In this document: positions 24,580 to 33,678 of the stretch, one piece after another
Numbering within the stretch: position 1 is the first letter of the stretch
Layout: the number at the start of each line of letters is the position of its first letter
Source: Polaribacter sp.
GTDB lineage: Bacteria; Bacteroidota; Bacteroidia; Flavobacteriales; Flavobacteriaceae
Reading direction: 5' to 3'
DNA length: 64,000 nt
Assembly (NCBI GenBank): GCA_029238315.1
Contig: JAQWGI010000036.1
Coordinates: 124,001 to 188,000 of the forward strand
Translations under genes and position numbers: made by a program
Notes under the pieces: model-generated
The model's input: only the letters and a program-made list of their open reading frames with translations
Told to the model about the DNA's origin: nothing
The model's database searches: none

Positions 24580-25851
24580 ATGGCAGTAGATTTATTACTA
24601 GGATTGCAATGGGGAGACGAAGGAAAAGGTAAAATTGTAGACGTTCTTACTTCTAATTACGATATTATTGCAAGATTTCAAGGAGGGCCAAATGCGGGTC
24701 ATACTTTAGAGTTTGATGGAATTAAACATGTTTTAAGAACAATTCCTTCTGGAATTTTTCATGAAAAATCTATCAATGTAATTGGAAACGGAGTTGTAAT
24801 AGATCCTGTAGTTTTTGTTCAAGAATTAGACGGATTAGATCAATTTGATTTAGATTATAAATCAAAACTAATCATTTCTAGAAAAGCACACGTTATTTTA
24901 CCAACACATCGTTTGTTAGATGCTGCTTCTGAAGCATCAAAAGGAAAAGCAAAAATTGGTTCTACTTTAAAAGGGATTGGTCCAACTTATATGGACAAAA
25001 CTGGTAGAAACGGAATTAGAATTGGTGATTTAGAATTACCTAACTGGAAAGAAAAATATAGAGCGCTTGCTAACAAACATGAAGCAATGATTAGCTTTTA
25101 TAATGTAGATGTTCAGTATGATTTATCGGAAATGGAAACAGAATTCTTTGCAGCTGTAGAGCGTTTAAAAGAATTACAGTTCATAGATAGTGAAGAATAT
25201 TTAAATCAAGCTTTAAAAGCAGGTAAAACAATCTTAGCTGAAGGAGCTCAAGGGTCTTTATTAGATATTGACTTTGGAACGTATCCATTTGTAACATCAT
25301 CAAACACTACTGCTTCTGGTGCTTGTACAGGATTAGGAATTGCTCCTAATAAAATTAAAGATGTTTACGGAATATTCAAAGCGTACACAACACGTGTTGG
25401 TTCTGGACCTTTTCCAACTGAATTATTTGACGAAGTTGGATTAGAAATGGCGAAAGTTGGTAGAGAATTCGGTGCAGTCACAGGAAGACCAAGACGTTGT
25501 GGTTGGTTAGATTTAGTCGCATTAAAATATGCTTGTCAAGTTAATGGTGTTACTCAATTAATGATGATGAAAGGAGATGTTCTTTCGGGATTTGATAGTT
25601 TAGAAGTTTGTACAGCTTATAAATATAAAGGAGAAACAATTACACATTTACCTTACAATATTGAGCCAGAAAATATCAGTCCAATTTATTCAAAATTTGC
25701 TTGTTGGAAAGAAGATTTAACACAAATGACTGATGAAAGTCAGTTTCCTAAAGAGTTAAACGAATACATAGCATTCTTAGAAAAAGAATTAGAGATTCCT
25801 ATTAAAGTAGTTTCTGTTGGACCAGATAGAAAACAAACAATACACAGATAA
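24580..25851 (+). CDS. purA: Adenylosuccinate synthetase
   Basis: PurA joins IMP and aspartate using GTP on the way to AMP. The 423-residue product begins MAVDLLLGLQWGDEGKGKIVD, with the GDEGKGK P-loop-like motif. It contains NAGHTLEFDG, STLKGIGPTYMDKTGRNGIR, ILAEGAQGSLLDIDFGTYP and the GRPRRCGWLD segment. Length and motifs are standard. It is the last gene of the plus-strand run and ends at the bidirectional terminator at 25869-25908. Confidence 0.97.
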   Translation: MAVDLLLGLQWGDEGKGKIVDVLTSNYDIIARFQGGPNAGHTLEFDGIKHVLRTIPSGIFHEKSINVIGNGVVIDPVVFVQELDGLDQFDLDYKSKLIISRKAHVILPTHRLLDAASEASKGKAKIGSTLKGIGPTYMDKTGRNGIRIGDLELPNWKEKYRALANKHEAMISFYNVDVQYDLSEMETEFFAAVERLKELQFIDSEEYLNQALKAGKTILAEGAQGSLLDIDFGTYPFVTSSNTTASGACTGLGIAPNKIKDVYGIFKAYTTRVGSGPFPTELFDEVGLEMAKVGREFGAVTGRPRRCGWLDLVALKYACQVNGVTQLMMMKGDVLSGFDSLEVCTAYKYKGETITHLPYNIEPENISPIYSKFACWKEDLTQMTDESQFPKELNEYIAFLEKELEIPIKVVSVGPDRKQTIHR

Positions 25852-25868
25852 TATTTTCTTATAAAAAT

Positions 25869-25908
25869 AAAAAGCCTCTTTTCGATATCATTCTTAAAGA
25901 GGCTTTTT
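25869..25908. terminator. Bidirectional terminator between purA and porin
   Basis: AAAAAGCCTCTT and AAGAGGCTTTTT form a 12-bp stem around a 16-base loop, with T-runs on both strands. It serves the convergent purA and porin genes. Confidence 0.85.
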
Positions 25909-25923
25909 CGTTAACTAAAAAAA

Positions 25924-27177
25924 CTATTTTGACACATAAAACGTTGGTTTAAATGTTAGCATTAACCAAGTCCATGAATTGTTTTTTGTATGCTCTCCTC
26001 CTTTTAATTGCTTTAAAGATGAAGTTCCAAACATTTGTGAATGTCCGCCACTAAATAAAATGTTTTTTGCAATTTTATAACCGATTGTAAAATCTAACTC
26101 TGTTCCTAAGTTGCTTTTCATTTTTGTACTTCCAGCATAAATGTCAGCAGCAGATTTAAAAAGGTGCGGAACAAATTTTGCAGAAAACTTATCTTTTGTA
26201 TAGGTAATTGTTGCATTGAAATCCATCAAACCAACTGAATTTAGATGGTTACCAACATAGAAATAATCCATCCAACCATTAAATTTATGATTTGTACCAA
26301 ATATCGGATTGAATGATTTTACATCTGAGCTCACATCATTTGTGTCTTTACCAGATAAATATTCAAAACCAATTCCAATATTAAACTCTGATGTTGCTTT
26401 ATAACTCCCATTTACAGCAAAATAACTTGCAGAAACTGAATTTGTAAGCACTTTTCCTGTTTGCAAGTATGCAGCAGCATCAAATGAAAGTTTGTTCTTT
26501 TTATACGTTAATCTTGGACCAAAAGTTTGAGAGTAATTTACTTTTGCATCATTGTTAAGATCTGCAAATTCAATTCCGTTATTTAACACTAAAAAACTAA
26601 CTCCAAAGTTGCTCATTTGTGCATGATACCAAGCATATTGAAATGTTTTATACCCAGCAACATTGCTGTAAATATTTTTAATTCCAGCTTGCGAATCATT
26701 ATTTAAAGCAAAACCAATATCTAGTTTCCCGTTTTCAGAAGTCTTAAATTTTGCTATAATTGCATCATGACTTCTTGCTTGTTGTGCCCAGCCAACATTA
26801 CCAAAAATCCTACTATCATCATAGATAATTTCTTGTCTTCCTAATTTTAAAACGAAGTTATTGGCAACTGAAAACTGCGCCCAAGCTTCATGAAAAGAAT
26901 TCGAATTATCGTTGGCAGATAATGTAGAAACATCTCCCCAAACTCTTACGTTTTGTAAAGCAATTCTAACTTTAAAATTGTCTTGCTGATAATTTAAATT
27001 CAGTCTGGTTCTTTGCGATATAAAGCTTGCAGCTTCTTCTCCAGCTTTAAGTAAAGTTTTGTAACCATTTTTGTATTCAAATCGTGGTCTTAATTCTGCT
27101 GATATATCAACTTGTTGAGCTGTTAATGGCAATACTAATAGCATAACCATAACTATTGAAAAAAATAATTTTCTCAT
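25924..27177 (-). CDS. Alginate-export-family outer-membrane porin
   Basis: The 417-residue product has a signal peptide (MRKLFFSIVMVMLLVLPLTAQ) and a run of amphipathic beta-strands ending in an aromatic TFKPTFYVSK. This fits an outer-membrane beta-barrel. The early strands with SQRTRLNLNYQQDNFKVRIALQNVRVWGD and the FVLKLGRQEIIYDDSRIFG segment match the alginate-export (AlgE-like) porin family, which often serves other anions. It follows the nor genes but has its own promoter. That promoter carries the shared dyad (27264-27275) and a 30-bp palindrome (27222-27251). A role in nitrite or other ion entry is inferred from this co-regulation only. Confidence 0.85.
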   Translation of the reverse strand: MRKLFFSIVMVMLLVLPLTAQQVDISAELRPRFEYKNGYKTLLKAGEEAASFISQRTRLNLNYQQDNFKVRIALQNVRVWGDVSTLSANDNSNSFHEAWAQFSVANNFVLKLGRQEIIYDDSRIFGNVGWAQQARSHDAIIAKFKTSENGKLDIGFALNNDSQAGIKNIYSNVAGYKTFQYAWYHAQMSNFGVSFLVLNNGIEFADLNNDAKVNYSQTFGPRLTYKKNKLSFDAAAYLQTGKVLTNSVSASYFAVNGSYKATSEFNIGIGFEYLSGKDTNDVSSDVKSFNPIFGTNHKFNGWMDYFYVGNHLNSVGLMDFNATITYTKDKFSAKFVPHLFKSAADIYAGSTKMKSNLGTELDFTIGYKIAKNILFSGGHSQMFGTSSLKQLKGGEHTKNNSWTWLMLTFKPTFYVSK

Positions 27178-27221
27178 AATTTGTTTTTTATATTATTGAA
27201 TAAATAAAAGATATTTATATC

Positions 27222-27251
27222 TTTTTACACTGTAAATTTACAGTGTAAAAA
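27222..27251. promoter_or_regulatory. Perfect 30-bp palindrome over the porin promoter core
   Basis: The half-site TTTTTACACTGTAAA (27222-27236) is followed without a gap by its exact reverse complement (27237-27251). The centre, TAAATTTA (27233-27240), fits the -7 element on the minus strand. There is no T-run after it in the direction of transcription, so it is more likely an operator than a terminator. Confidence 0.65.
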
Positions 27252-27263
27252 AGGCTAAAAAGC

Positions 27264-27275
27264 TGATAAATGTCA
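27264..27275 (-). promoter_or_regulatory. Shared dyad upstream of the porin
   Basis: TGAT-AAAT-GTCA is centred at 27269.5, about 43 bases upstream of the start predicted from the TAAATTTA core. It has the same layout as the sites at norC, the cytochrome/Rrf2 pair and decarboxylase/ric. Confidence 0.6.
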
Positions 27276-27292
27276 AGTTTTAATGATTATTA

Positions 27293-27538
27293 TTAACTAA
27301 TAATCAGCACTATTCCAATAAACAGCAATAGAAAAACAATGATGGTTGTTTTCCAAAAAACATGCGCTTTTTTCATCTCCATAAAATAAAACGAAATTGC
27401 TAAAAATTTTAAAGCAGAGATTAAGAGTATAATAGTTGCTAAATAATTTTCACCATCAAAAAATAAAGAAAAAAAGACAACTAGAAGTGTTAATGCAATT
27501 AGTAAAATCCACGTTGATAAAAGGTTCTTTTTTGTCAT
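27293..27538 (-). CDS. norF: NorF-like small membrane subunit (cytochrome oxidase subunit IV type)
   Basis: The 81-residue protein has three hydrophobic helices (about residues 10-28, 31-50 and 57-80). The motif ISALKFLAISFYFMEMKKAHVFWK is characteristic of prokaryotic cytochrome c oxidase subunit IV/NorF proteins. It is the last gene of the denitrification operon, two bases after norE. It probably assists assembly or activity of the nitric oxide reductase. Confidence 0.82.
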   Translation of the reverse strand: MTKKNLLSTWILLIALTLLVVFFSLFFDGENYLATIILLISALKFLAISFYFMEMKKAHVFWKTTIIVFLLLFIGIVLIIS

Positions 27539-27539
27539 T

Positions 27540-28115
27540 CTAAAATATTAAATAGATTATTGGAAATAATAGCAACCAGATTAAATCACACATATGCCAA
27601 AAAGCTGCGCTGGCTTCAAAATCATCTAAATTAGTTTGTTCTTTTTTCTTTTTTAAATCAAAATAAACAATTGTTAAGATTACCAATCCAACAAGTACAT
27701 GAATAACATGAAATAAGGTTAACATCCAATAGAAACTAAAAAAAGTGTTATATTCTAATGTTAAACCTGCATCAATTTTCGCATTATATTCAATGGTTTT
27801 AAGAATTAAAAATAACAACCCACCTAGCATAGTTAGTTTTAAATAAAGAGAAGATTTTTTAGCATTTCCATCTTTCAAATAGCGTACAGATAGCGCCATA
27901 AAAAATCCGCTAGTAATTAAAAACAAGGTATTTATTGTTCCGTAAGTTGTATTTAATAACAATCTTGAATTATGAAACACTTCAGGTTCATCTTTACTAT
28001 AAGCAGCCATTGCAACTAAAGCCATTCCAAATGTTATCAATTCTAAGAAAATAACAATCCACATTAAAATTCCGCCTGGCGGATAATACATGTTTTTTAC
28101 TAAATTTTTATTCAT
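27540..28115 (-). CDS. norE: NorE-like protein (cytochrome c oxidase subunit III family)
   Basis: The 191-residue integral membrane protein has five hydrophobic segments. It carries the subunit-III features PGGILMWIVIFLELITFG at the N terminus and FYWMLTLFHVIHVLVGLVIL in the fourth helix. In denitrifiers NorE with this fold accompanies NorF and supports NO reductase. Its start abuts the norD stop directly (28115/28116), and norF follows after one base, so the three are translated from one message. Confidence 0.87.
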   Translation of the reverse strand: MNKNLVKNMYYPPGGILMWIVIFLELITFGMALVAMAAYSKDEPEVFHNSRLLLNTTYGTINTLFLITSGFFMALSVRYLKDGNAKKSSLYLKLTMLGGLLFLILKTIEYNAKIDAGLTLEYNTFFSFYWMLTLFHVIHVLVGLVILTIVYFDLKKKKEQTNLDDFEASAAFWHMCDLIWLLLFPIIYLIF

Positions 28116-29888
28116 TTAAGTGTGTTTTATCTTTTCGTACAATTGTACCAAAGATTTTAATAGCTCTACTGGAGTTGTTAATATTTGATAATGATTTTGC
28201 CCAAACATTTGTGGTAAATAGTATTTTGCTTGCGTTTCAATAGCCAAAGCGTACGAATTTATATTACGTTCGTTTAATTCTCGCAACGCTTGTTTAACAT
28301 CGTTAACTCCGTACTTTCCTTCGTATTTATCGTAATCATTTGGTTTTCCATCAGAAATTAAAATCACCCATTTATTTTTAGTGCTTCTTTTATCTAATAA
28401 TGCGCCAGAATGTCTTAATGCTGCACCAATTCTTGTATAACCACTTGGCTCTACTGCTCCAACTTTAAATTTTGCTTTACTCCAATCTTCATCAAAACCT
28501 TTTATTGTAATGTAGGTTGAATGATTTCTCGTTTTAGAATAAAAACAATCGATTGAAAAATCAATATTATATTCATCTAAAATTTCACCAAATAAAATTG
28601 AAACTTGTTTTTCTACATCAATAACTCTATTTCCGTTTGCGTAGCCATCACTAGATAAACTAACGTCTAACAACAATAAAATAGAAATATCTTTTTCTTT
28701 TTTTCGTTTTGATAAATAGATTTTTTCCGTTGGAGTTTGTCTTGATTTTACATCCACAAATAAATCTGTCAATGCATCTAAATCAAATTCTTCTCCTTGT
28801 GTTTGTCTTCGTTGTTGTTGATATTTATTATTAACGCTACTTAGCATTTTACGCAAGCCAATTAGTGTTGAACTATTTTCTGAAATTGCTTTTTTATAAT
28901 ACGGAACATCCGTTTTTAAAATTGATTTTGGGTAGACTTTACAAAAATTTTCTTTGTATTTTCTTTTAGAATAATCCCATTCATCATAAGTAATAAAATA
29001 ACCAGAACTATCGCTTTCTGCACTTTCAGAAACTGTTGTGTTTTCTATAAAATCTGCTTGATAAACAGAATGCGCAGTATCATCAACACGAACCGTATAT
29101 TTCATATTGATGTCTTCCAAAGCGTTAGAATGCTCGTCTAATTCATCTTCTCCATCAAAATCTTTAAAATTACCGCCAAATTCTTCTGCAGTTTCTACTT
29201 TTTCAAATTGATGTTGCAAAACAGCATCGTCCTGTTGCTTTTGATCTACCTGAACAGAAATAATTTCTTCAACAGCATTCGCTTTTAAAATGGTTTCAAT
29301 CTTCTCTTCTTTTGCTTTTTTAACTTTATCTGTAAAATTTTTAAGCCTTTTATTTGTTACTTCTTCAGGATTATTTCGCATCCATTTTCCGTAGATAAAA
29401 CTAAAATCTACAGGGATTTTTGTGGTTTCTTTTGATTTGAAAAAAGCTATAAAACTTGTGTAGTAATTTTTTGTAATAGGAAATTGTTCAAAAAGTTCTT
29501 TTAAAATTTCTGACGATGATTCAGAAGCTTTTTCTTGTGATTCTAAAAGTTCGTGTTCTTGATTATCATTCCAATTTAAATCAAAGTTTTTTTGGATCGA
29601 TAAATACAAAACCCTAAATAAATAAAAAGAAACATTTTGCTCTACCGTTTTAAAGAAATCTATTTTTTTTGGTAGAAAAAAGTTATCATTCTTATAGCCA
29701 CCTTCTCGTTCTGCTTCATAAATCTCTATAGATTTTCCAGTTACAGCCCTAGCAAACAAGGTTAATCGTGGTTTTAATTCCTCTAGTTTTGCAATAAAGT
29801 GATTGCTATTTTCTTTTCTTTTTTTTCTCCGCTTAAAATAATAAGCAAACTTAGTAAAGAGATATTCGTCTGGTTCAAACTCAAACAT
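28116..29888 (-). CDS. norD: NorD-like VWA-domain activation protein
   Basis: NorD works with the AAA ATPase NorQ to insert metal into nitric oxide reductase. The 590-residue soluble protein has a long charged N-terminal part. Its C-terminal von Willebrand A domain shows the MIDAS sequence LLLLDVSLSSDGY (DxSxS) and VILISDGKPNDYDKYEG. The middle part is acidic. The gene starts one base after norQ and ends immediately before norE. It is the partner expected for the MoxR/NorQ ATPase next to it. Confidence 0.9.
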   Translation of the reverse strand: MFEFEPDEYLFTKFAYYFKRRKKRKENSNHFIAKLEELKPRLTLFARAVTGKSIEIYEAEREGGYKNDNFFLPKKIDFFKTVEQNVSFYLFRVLYLSIQKNFDLNWNDNQEHELLESQEKASESSSEILKELFEQFPITKNYYTSFIAFFKSKETTKIPVDFSFIYGKWMRNNPEEVTNKRLKNFTDKVKKAKEEKIETILKANAVEEIISVQVDQKQQDDAVLQHQFEKVETAEEFGGNFKDFDGEDELDEHSNALEDINMKYTVRVDDTAHSVYQADFIENTTVSESAESDSSGYFITYDEWDYSKRKYKENFCKVYPKSILKTDVPYYKKAISENSSTLIGLRKMLSSVNNKYQQQRRQTQGEEFDLDALTDLFVDVKSRQTPTEKIYLSKRKKEKDISILLLLDVSLSSDGYANGNRVIDVEKQVSILFGEILDEYNIDFSIDCFYSKTRNHSTYITIKGFDEDWSKAKFKVGAVEPSGYTRIGAALRHSGALLDKRSTKNKWVILISDGKPNDYDKYEGKYGVNDVKQALRELNERNINSYALAIETQAKYYLPQMFGQNHYQILTTPVELLKSLVQLYEKIKHT

Positions 29889-29889
29889 A

Positions 29890-30708
29890 TCAAATCATTA
29901 AATCACACAAATCATTCAATGCCGCTACAACCTCAATATCATCGGTTAAAGGTTCCACTACAGCAACATGAACAGCTAACCTTTTTGGCAATCCAGATTC
30001 TATTAGTTTTGCTGCATCAACTAATAAACGTGTAGAAACTGTTTCTGTTAATCCTAATTCTGTTAAGTTTCTAATTTTTGTTGCTATTTGCACTAATTTT
30101 TTAGCATCTTTTTCAGTTACAGATGTTTCTTTTGTTAAAATTTCTGCTTCACTTTTTTCATTTGGATATGCAAAAGAAACCGCTACAAAACGTTGTCTTG
30201 TTGATGGTTTTAATTCTTTAAATCCTTTTTGATAACCAGGATTAAAAGATGCAACCAACATAAAATCTTCATGTGCTTTTACAGTAATTCCTAATTTATC
30301 AATAAACAATTCGCGTCTGTGATCTGTTAAAGAGTGAATTGCAACAATAACATCTGGTCTAGCTTCAGCAATTTCATCTAAATATAAAATTCCACCTGTT
30401 TTTACAGCAATTGTTAAAGGTCCATCTAACCAAACAGTTTCTGCACCTTTTATAATATATCTACCAATTAAATCTGTTGATGAAGTTTCTTCATGACAAC
30501 TTACAGTAATCAATTCTTTTTCTAATTGATGCGCCATAAATTCGATAAATCGAGATTTACCTGTTCCTGTTGGACCTTTTAATAGAATAGGTAGTTTTTG
30601 TTTGTAAGAATGTTCAAAAACCTCAACTTCTTTTCCAACAGATTTATAATAAGGCGCTTTTTTTGCGCCATTGATTACTTTTTTCATAGTCATTGCATTT
30701 GTGTACAT
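29890..30708 (-). CDS. norQ: NorQ/CbbQ-type AAA+ ATPase
   Basis: The 272-residue MoxR-class ATPase has Walker A GPTGTGKSRF (about residues 42-51) and Walker B GGILYLDEIAEARPDV. Sensor 1 lies in MLVASFNPGYQKG, and the arginine-finger region follows (STRQRFVAVSF). It acts with NorD as a chaperone pair that loads the non-haem iron of NorB. The annotated start gives MYTNAMTMKK; the internal ATG MTMKKVINGAKK is also possible. It lies seven bases after the sco stop. Confidence 0.92.
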   Translation of the reverse strand: MYTNAMTMKKVINGAKKAPYYKSVGKEVEVFEHSYKQKLPILLKGPTGTGKSRFIEFMAHQLEKELITVSCHEETSSTDLIGRYIIKGAETVWLDGPLTIAVKTGGILYLDEIAEARPDVIVAIHSLTDHRRELFIDKLGITVKAHEDFMLVASFNPGYQKGFKELKPSTRQRFVAVSFAYPNEKSEAEILTKETSVTEKDAKKLVQIATKIRNLTELGLTETVSTRLLVDAAKLIESGLPKRLAVHVAVVEPLTDDIEVVAALNDLCDLMI

Positions 30709-30715
30709 AATTGGA

Positions 30716-31432
30716 TTATTTATTTGCAGTTTCTATAATTTTTGCAATCGTTACTTTATTATCAACTCCTAAACCTTCTTGTTGATGAATTAATTCTCCT
30801 TGTGGATTAAAAACACTTATTATGTTTGAGTGTGAAAAATCTAATGGAGAAATTTCTTTATATTTTACAGCTAGTACGTTTGCAAATTCTCTAACACCAT
30901 CTGGAGTTCCTTGCAAAAACATGTAGTTATTTGTATCCATATAATTCTGTTTCGCAAATTCTTTTAAACGTTTTGGAGTATCATTTTCTGGGTCAATACT
31001 TACAAAAACATATTGTATTTTATTATCCAATTTTTTCGGAATTTCTTTGGCAATATTTCTCATGTCAGCAACCAATCTGGGACAAGCTGCTTTACAAGTT
31101 GTATAAACCATTACCATTACTAATGTTTTTCCTTTTAATTCTTTTAACTCAATGCTTTCTGCATTTTTAGTATTCCATTTTGTTGTTAAATTAAAAATTG
31201 AACTCTCTGAGATTTCATTAGTATTTGCCAATATTTTTGAAGATGTAGTAATTGGCTTTAAATCCATTTTACAAACGGGGCAACTTCCTTCTTTGTGATA
31301 GGTTTTTTCACCTTCACATTTCATTGGACATTGGTACTCGATAAGAGCTACTTTTTTTTCATTTGTTTCTTTACAAGAACTAAAAGAAACAATTGTAAGC
31401 AGTAATATTAATAAATATTTAGTTGATTTCAT
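30716..31432 (-). CDS. SCO1/SenC-family protein with N-terminal heavy-metal-binding domain
   Basis: The 238-residue lipoprotein has the signal MKSTKYLLILLLTIVSFSSC with Cys20. It first carries a small metal-binding module (YQCPMKCEGEKTYHKEGSCPVCKMDLKPI, about residues 33-62). A thioredoxin-like SCO domain follows, with the copper motif TTCKAACPRL (CxxxC) and the later HSNIISVFNPQGEL containing the ligand His. SCO proteins deliver copper to oxidases. Here, between the SUMF1-like gene and norQ and close to nirK, copper delivery to nitrite reductase is plausible. Its start overlaps the end of the SUMF1-like gene by 14 bases. Confidence 0.9.
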   Translation of the reverse strand: MKSTKYLLILLLTIVSFSSCKETNEKKVALIEYQCPMKCEGEKTYHKEGSCPVCKMDLKPITTSSKILANTNEISESSIFNLTTKWNTKNAESIELKELKGKTLVMVMVYTTCKAACPRLVADMRNIAKEIPKKLDNKIQYVFVSIDPENDTPKRLKEFAKQNYMDTNNYMFLQGTPDGVREFANVLAVKYKEISPLDFSHSNIISVFNPQGELIHQQEGLGVDNKVTIAKIIETANK

Positions 31433-32207
31433 TTTGGTTGATTTTACTATCTTTTACACACCTAAAACCTAAGTTTTTCATAGTGTATTTTGCTTTTAAA
31501 CTTCCTCTAATTGCATAACGCATAAATGCTGCGTAATTCATTAAATCTGTGGCATTTACAGCAGCACTTCCACAGAACAGGTTACTATCTTTATCTACAT
31601 CTTTTCTAGATTCTCCAGTAATTAAAACCGAGTTAAAGTCAGATGTCCATTCCCAAACCAATCCGTGTAAATCATATACTCTCCAGTAGTTTTTAAATGT
31701 AGAACCTATAACATTATCAAATGTTTTAGGTTTTTCATACCAACCTAAAATTAATTTATTATAGGACTCTAACCTTCTAGCATCAGGCATTTTTTCATTT
31801 GCCATTGCTACATACTCCCATTCATCTACAGTTGGCAATCTTTTCCCTTGACTTTCACAGTAATTTTTTGCTGCAAACCAAGATACGTCTGTAACAGGTG
31901 ATTTTAAATTTTGATTTTCACTTAATTCAGTATCACTTTTCCAACTAATTAAATATCTTTTGTCAGCAAAAAGGCTAATCACTTTTGATTTTCTCCATTT
32001 TGGGTTTTCATTCACAAACTTTAAATATTCTTCATTTGTAACAGGATAAACATCCATTTGAAAATCAGAAATAGAAACTTTCATGGAATCTCTACCATAT
32101 AAAGGAATATATTTCCCTCCTTTAATAGAAACCATTTTAGATTGACAATTTCCAGAAATTGTACTTAGGAGGATTAAAAAAATTGTCAATCTTAAAATAG
32201 TTTTCAT
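31419..32207 (-). CDS. SUMF1/FGE-sulfatase-domain exported protein
   Basis: The 262-residue product has a signal peptide (about residues 1-20) and then a formylglycine-generating-enzyme-like domain. Visible motifs are MVSIKGGKYIP, VYPVTNEEYLKF, PVTDVSWFAAKNYCESQGKRLPTVDEWEYVA, HGLVWEWTSDFNSVLI and a terminal NLGFRCVKD. The two active-site cysteines of true FGE are not evident in the expected RVIRGGSWxxxxxxxR region, which here reads SRKDVDKDSNLFCGSA. It is therefore unlikely to be a sulfatase-maturing enzyme. Located four bases after nirK and overlapping sco, it is probably an accessory factor for nitrite reductase. That role is inferred from position alone. Confidence 0.83.
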   Translation of the reverse strand: MKTILRLTIFLILLSTISGNCQSKMVSIKGGKYIPLYGRDSMKVSISDFQMDVYPVTNEEYLKFVNENPKWRKSKVISLFADKRYLISWKSDTELSENQNLKSPVTDVSWFAAKNYCESQGKRLPTVDEWEYVAMANEKMPDARRLESYNKLILGWYEKPKTFDNVIGSTFKNYWRVYDLHGLVWEWTSDFNSVLITGESRKDVDKDSNLFCGSAAVNATDLMNYAAFMRYAIRGSLKAKYTMKNLGFRCVKDSKINQNEIN

Positions 32208-32211
32208 ATAA

Positions 32212-33654
32212 TTATTTTACTTTATTAACTCTACTAACTGTAACATTGGTTTTGTTATTACCCCAAGAGTTGTAAATATATGTCATCACATCAGCAATTT
32301 CTACATCAGTAATGTTTTGTGCTGTCATTACACTATTATATTTTTTACCATTTACAGTAATTTCTCCTGTTTTACCATGTTTAACAATTGCTATTGATCT
32401 ATCAACATCAGCATTTAAATAATCTGATTTAGCTAAAGGTGGGAAAGCGTTAGGAATTCCTTGGCCTTCAGCTTGGTGACATGCAAAACATGTTTTCATA
32501 TATACTTGTTTTCCATCAGCCATTTTTTGCGCTAAAGATTTTTCTTTAGTACTTACTGCAACTTTTTTCTTAGTATCAATTGGCATTGTTTGAATTGTAC
32601 CTCCTTCTGGGTTATATATACCTTCTTGTTTAATTCCAGAATACAATTTTTCATCTTCTTCTCCTGTTACTTTTAACATTCCTAAAGCTCCTTTATTAAA
32701 TGCTCTAAAAATGGCGTGATCTACTAAGATAAAAGTCCCAGGAACATCAACTTTAAAATCTACAATTGCTGCTCCACCAGCAGGAATAGAAGTTGTTTGC
32801 ACATTTGTATTGATTAAATCTCCACCTTCTACATGTACATTGTCAAAAATTTCTCCAATTACGTGGAATGAAGATGTTAAATTTGGTCCACCATTACCTA
32901 CGTACAAACGAACAGTTTCTCCTACATTTGCAGTAATTGCATTGTCACCCGTTAAAGCTCCAACTTTACCGTTAAATACAACGTAATCCGCATCTTCATC
33001 TACCGCTTTTTTCATATCAAAAGCTTGTAAACCTCTATCTCCATTTTCTCCACTTGTATAGAAATCACCTTGCATGATGTAATATTCTTTATCTACTGGT
33101 GGTAATCCACCTTCTGGCTCTACTAAAATTAAACCATACATTCCATTTGCAATATGCATACCTACTGGAGCTGTAGCACAATGATATACATATAAACCTG
33201 GGTTTAACGTTTTAAAAGAAAATGTTTTTTCGTGACCTGGGGCAACGAAAGAAGATTCTGCTCCACCTCCAGGGCCAGTAACAGCGTGTAAATCTATATT
33301 GTGAGGTAATTTATTATCTGGATGATTAGATAATGTAAATTCTACTTCATCTCCAACTCTTGTTCTAATAAAACTTCCTGGTACAGATCCACCGAATGTC
33401 CAATACACATAAGAAACTCCATTAGCCATTTCTCCTTCTTTTTCAAGAATCTCCATATTTACTATTAATTTTTTTGCTGGTCTGTCACCAACTGGAGCTG
33501 GAACAAATGGTGGTGCTGTTAAATCAGCTTTCATAGTACCACTGATTGCAATTTTTGCAGCATCAACAGTTTTTTTTCTTTTGTCATTATCACCACAACT
33601 AACAAATAATAAACTTGCAATTGCAATAAGACTAATTGATTTTAATAATTTCAT
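32212..33654 (-). CDS. nirK: Copper nitrite reductase fused to cytochrome c
   Basis: NirK reduces nitrite to nitric oxide. The 480-residue lipoprotein (lipobox LLFVSC, Cys20) has two cupredoxin domains. Candidate type-1 copper ligands are His118, Cys159, His167 and Met172. Candidate type-2 ligands are His123, His158 and His313, with catalytic Asp121 and His264. A C-terminal class I cytochrome c domain follows, with CFACH at residues 389-393 and Met443 as probable axial ligand, making the electron donor part of the same chain. It lies between norB (24 bases) and the SUMF1-like gene in the norC operon. Confidence 0.95.
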   Translation of the reverse strand: MKLLKSISLIAIASLLFVSCGDNDKRKKTVDAAKIAISGTMKADLTAPPFVPAPVGDRPAKKLIVNMEILEKEGEMANGVSYVYWTFGGSVPGSFIRTRVGDEVEFTLSNHPDNKLPHNIDLHAVTGPGGGAESSFVAPGHEKTFSFKTLNPGLYVYHCATAPVGMHIANGMYGLILVEPEGGLPPVDKEYYIMQGDFYTSGENGDRGLQAFDMKKAVDEDADYVVFNGKVGALTGDNAITANVGETVRLYVGNGGPNLTSSFHVIGEIFDNVHVEGGDLINTNVQTTSIPAGGAAIVDFKVDVPGTFILVDHAIFRAFNKGALGMLKVTGEEDEKLYSGIKQEGIYNPEGGTIQTMPIDTKKKVAVSTKEKSLAQKMADGKQVYMKTCFACHQAEGQGIPNAFPPLAKSDYLNADVDRSIAIVKHGKTGEITVNGKKYNSVMTAQNITDVEIADVMTYIYNSWGNNKTNVTVSRVNKVK

Positions 33655-33678
33655 GATATATAATTTATTTGGTTGTTA

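Noticed and set aside
27222..27251. Palindrome upstream of the porin as a terminator of the nor operon
   Set aside because: The stem has little G+C and lacks a T-run in the direction of transcription, while its centre fits a -7 element. An operator reading is preferred.
31419..32207. True formylglycine-generating enzyme with a sulfatase partner
   Set aside because: The catalytic cysteine region is not evident and no sulfatase gene is nearby; only the domain family is claimed.
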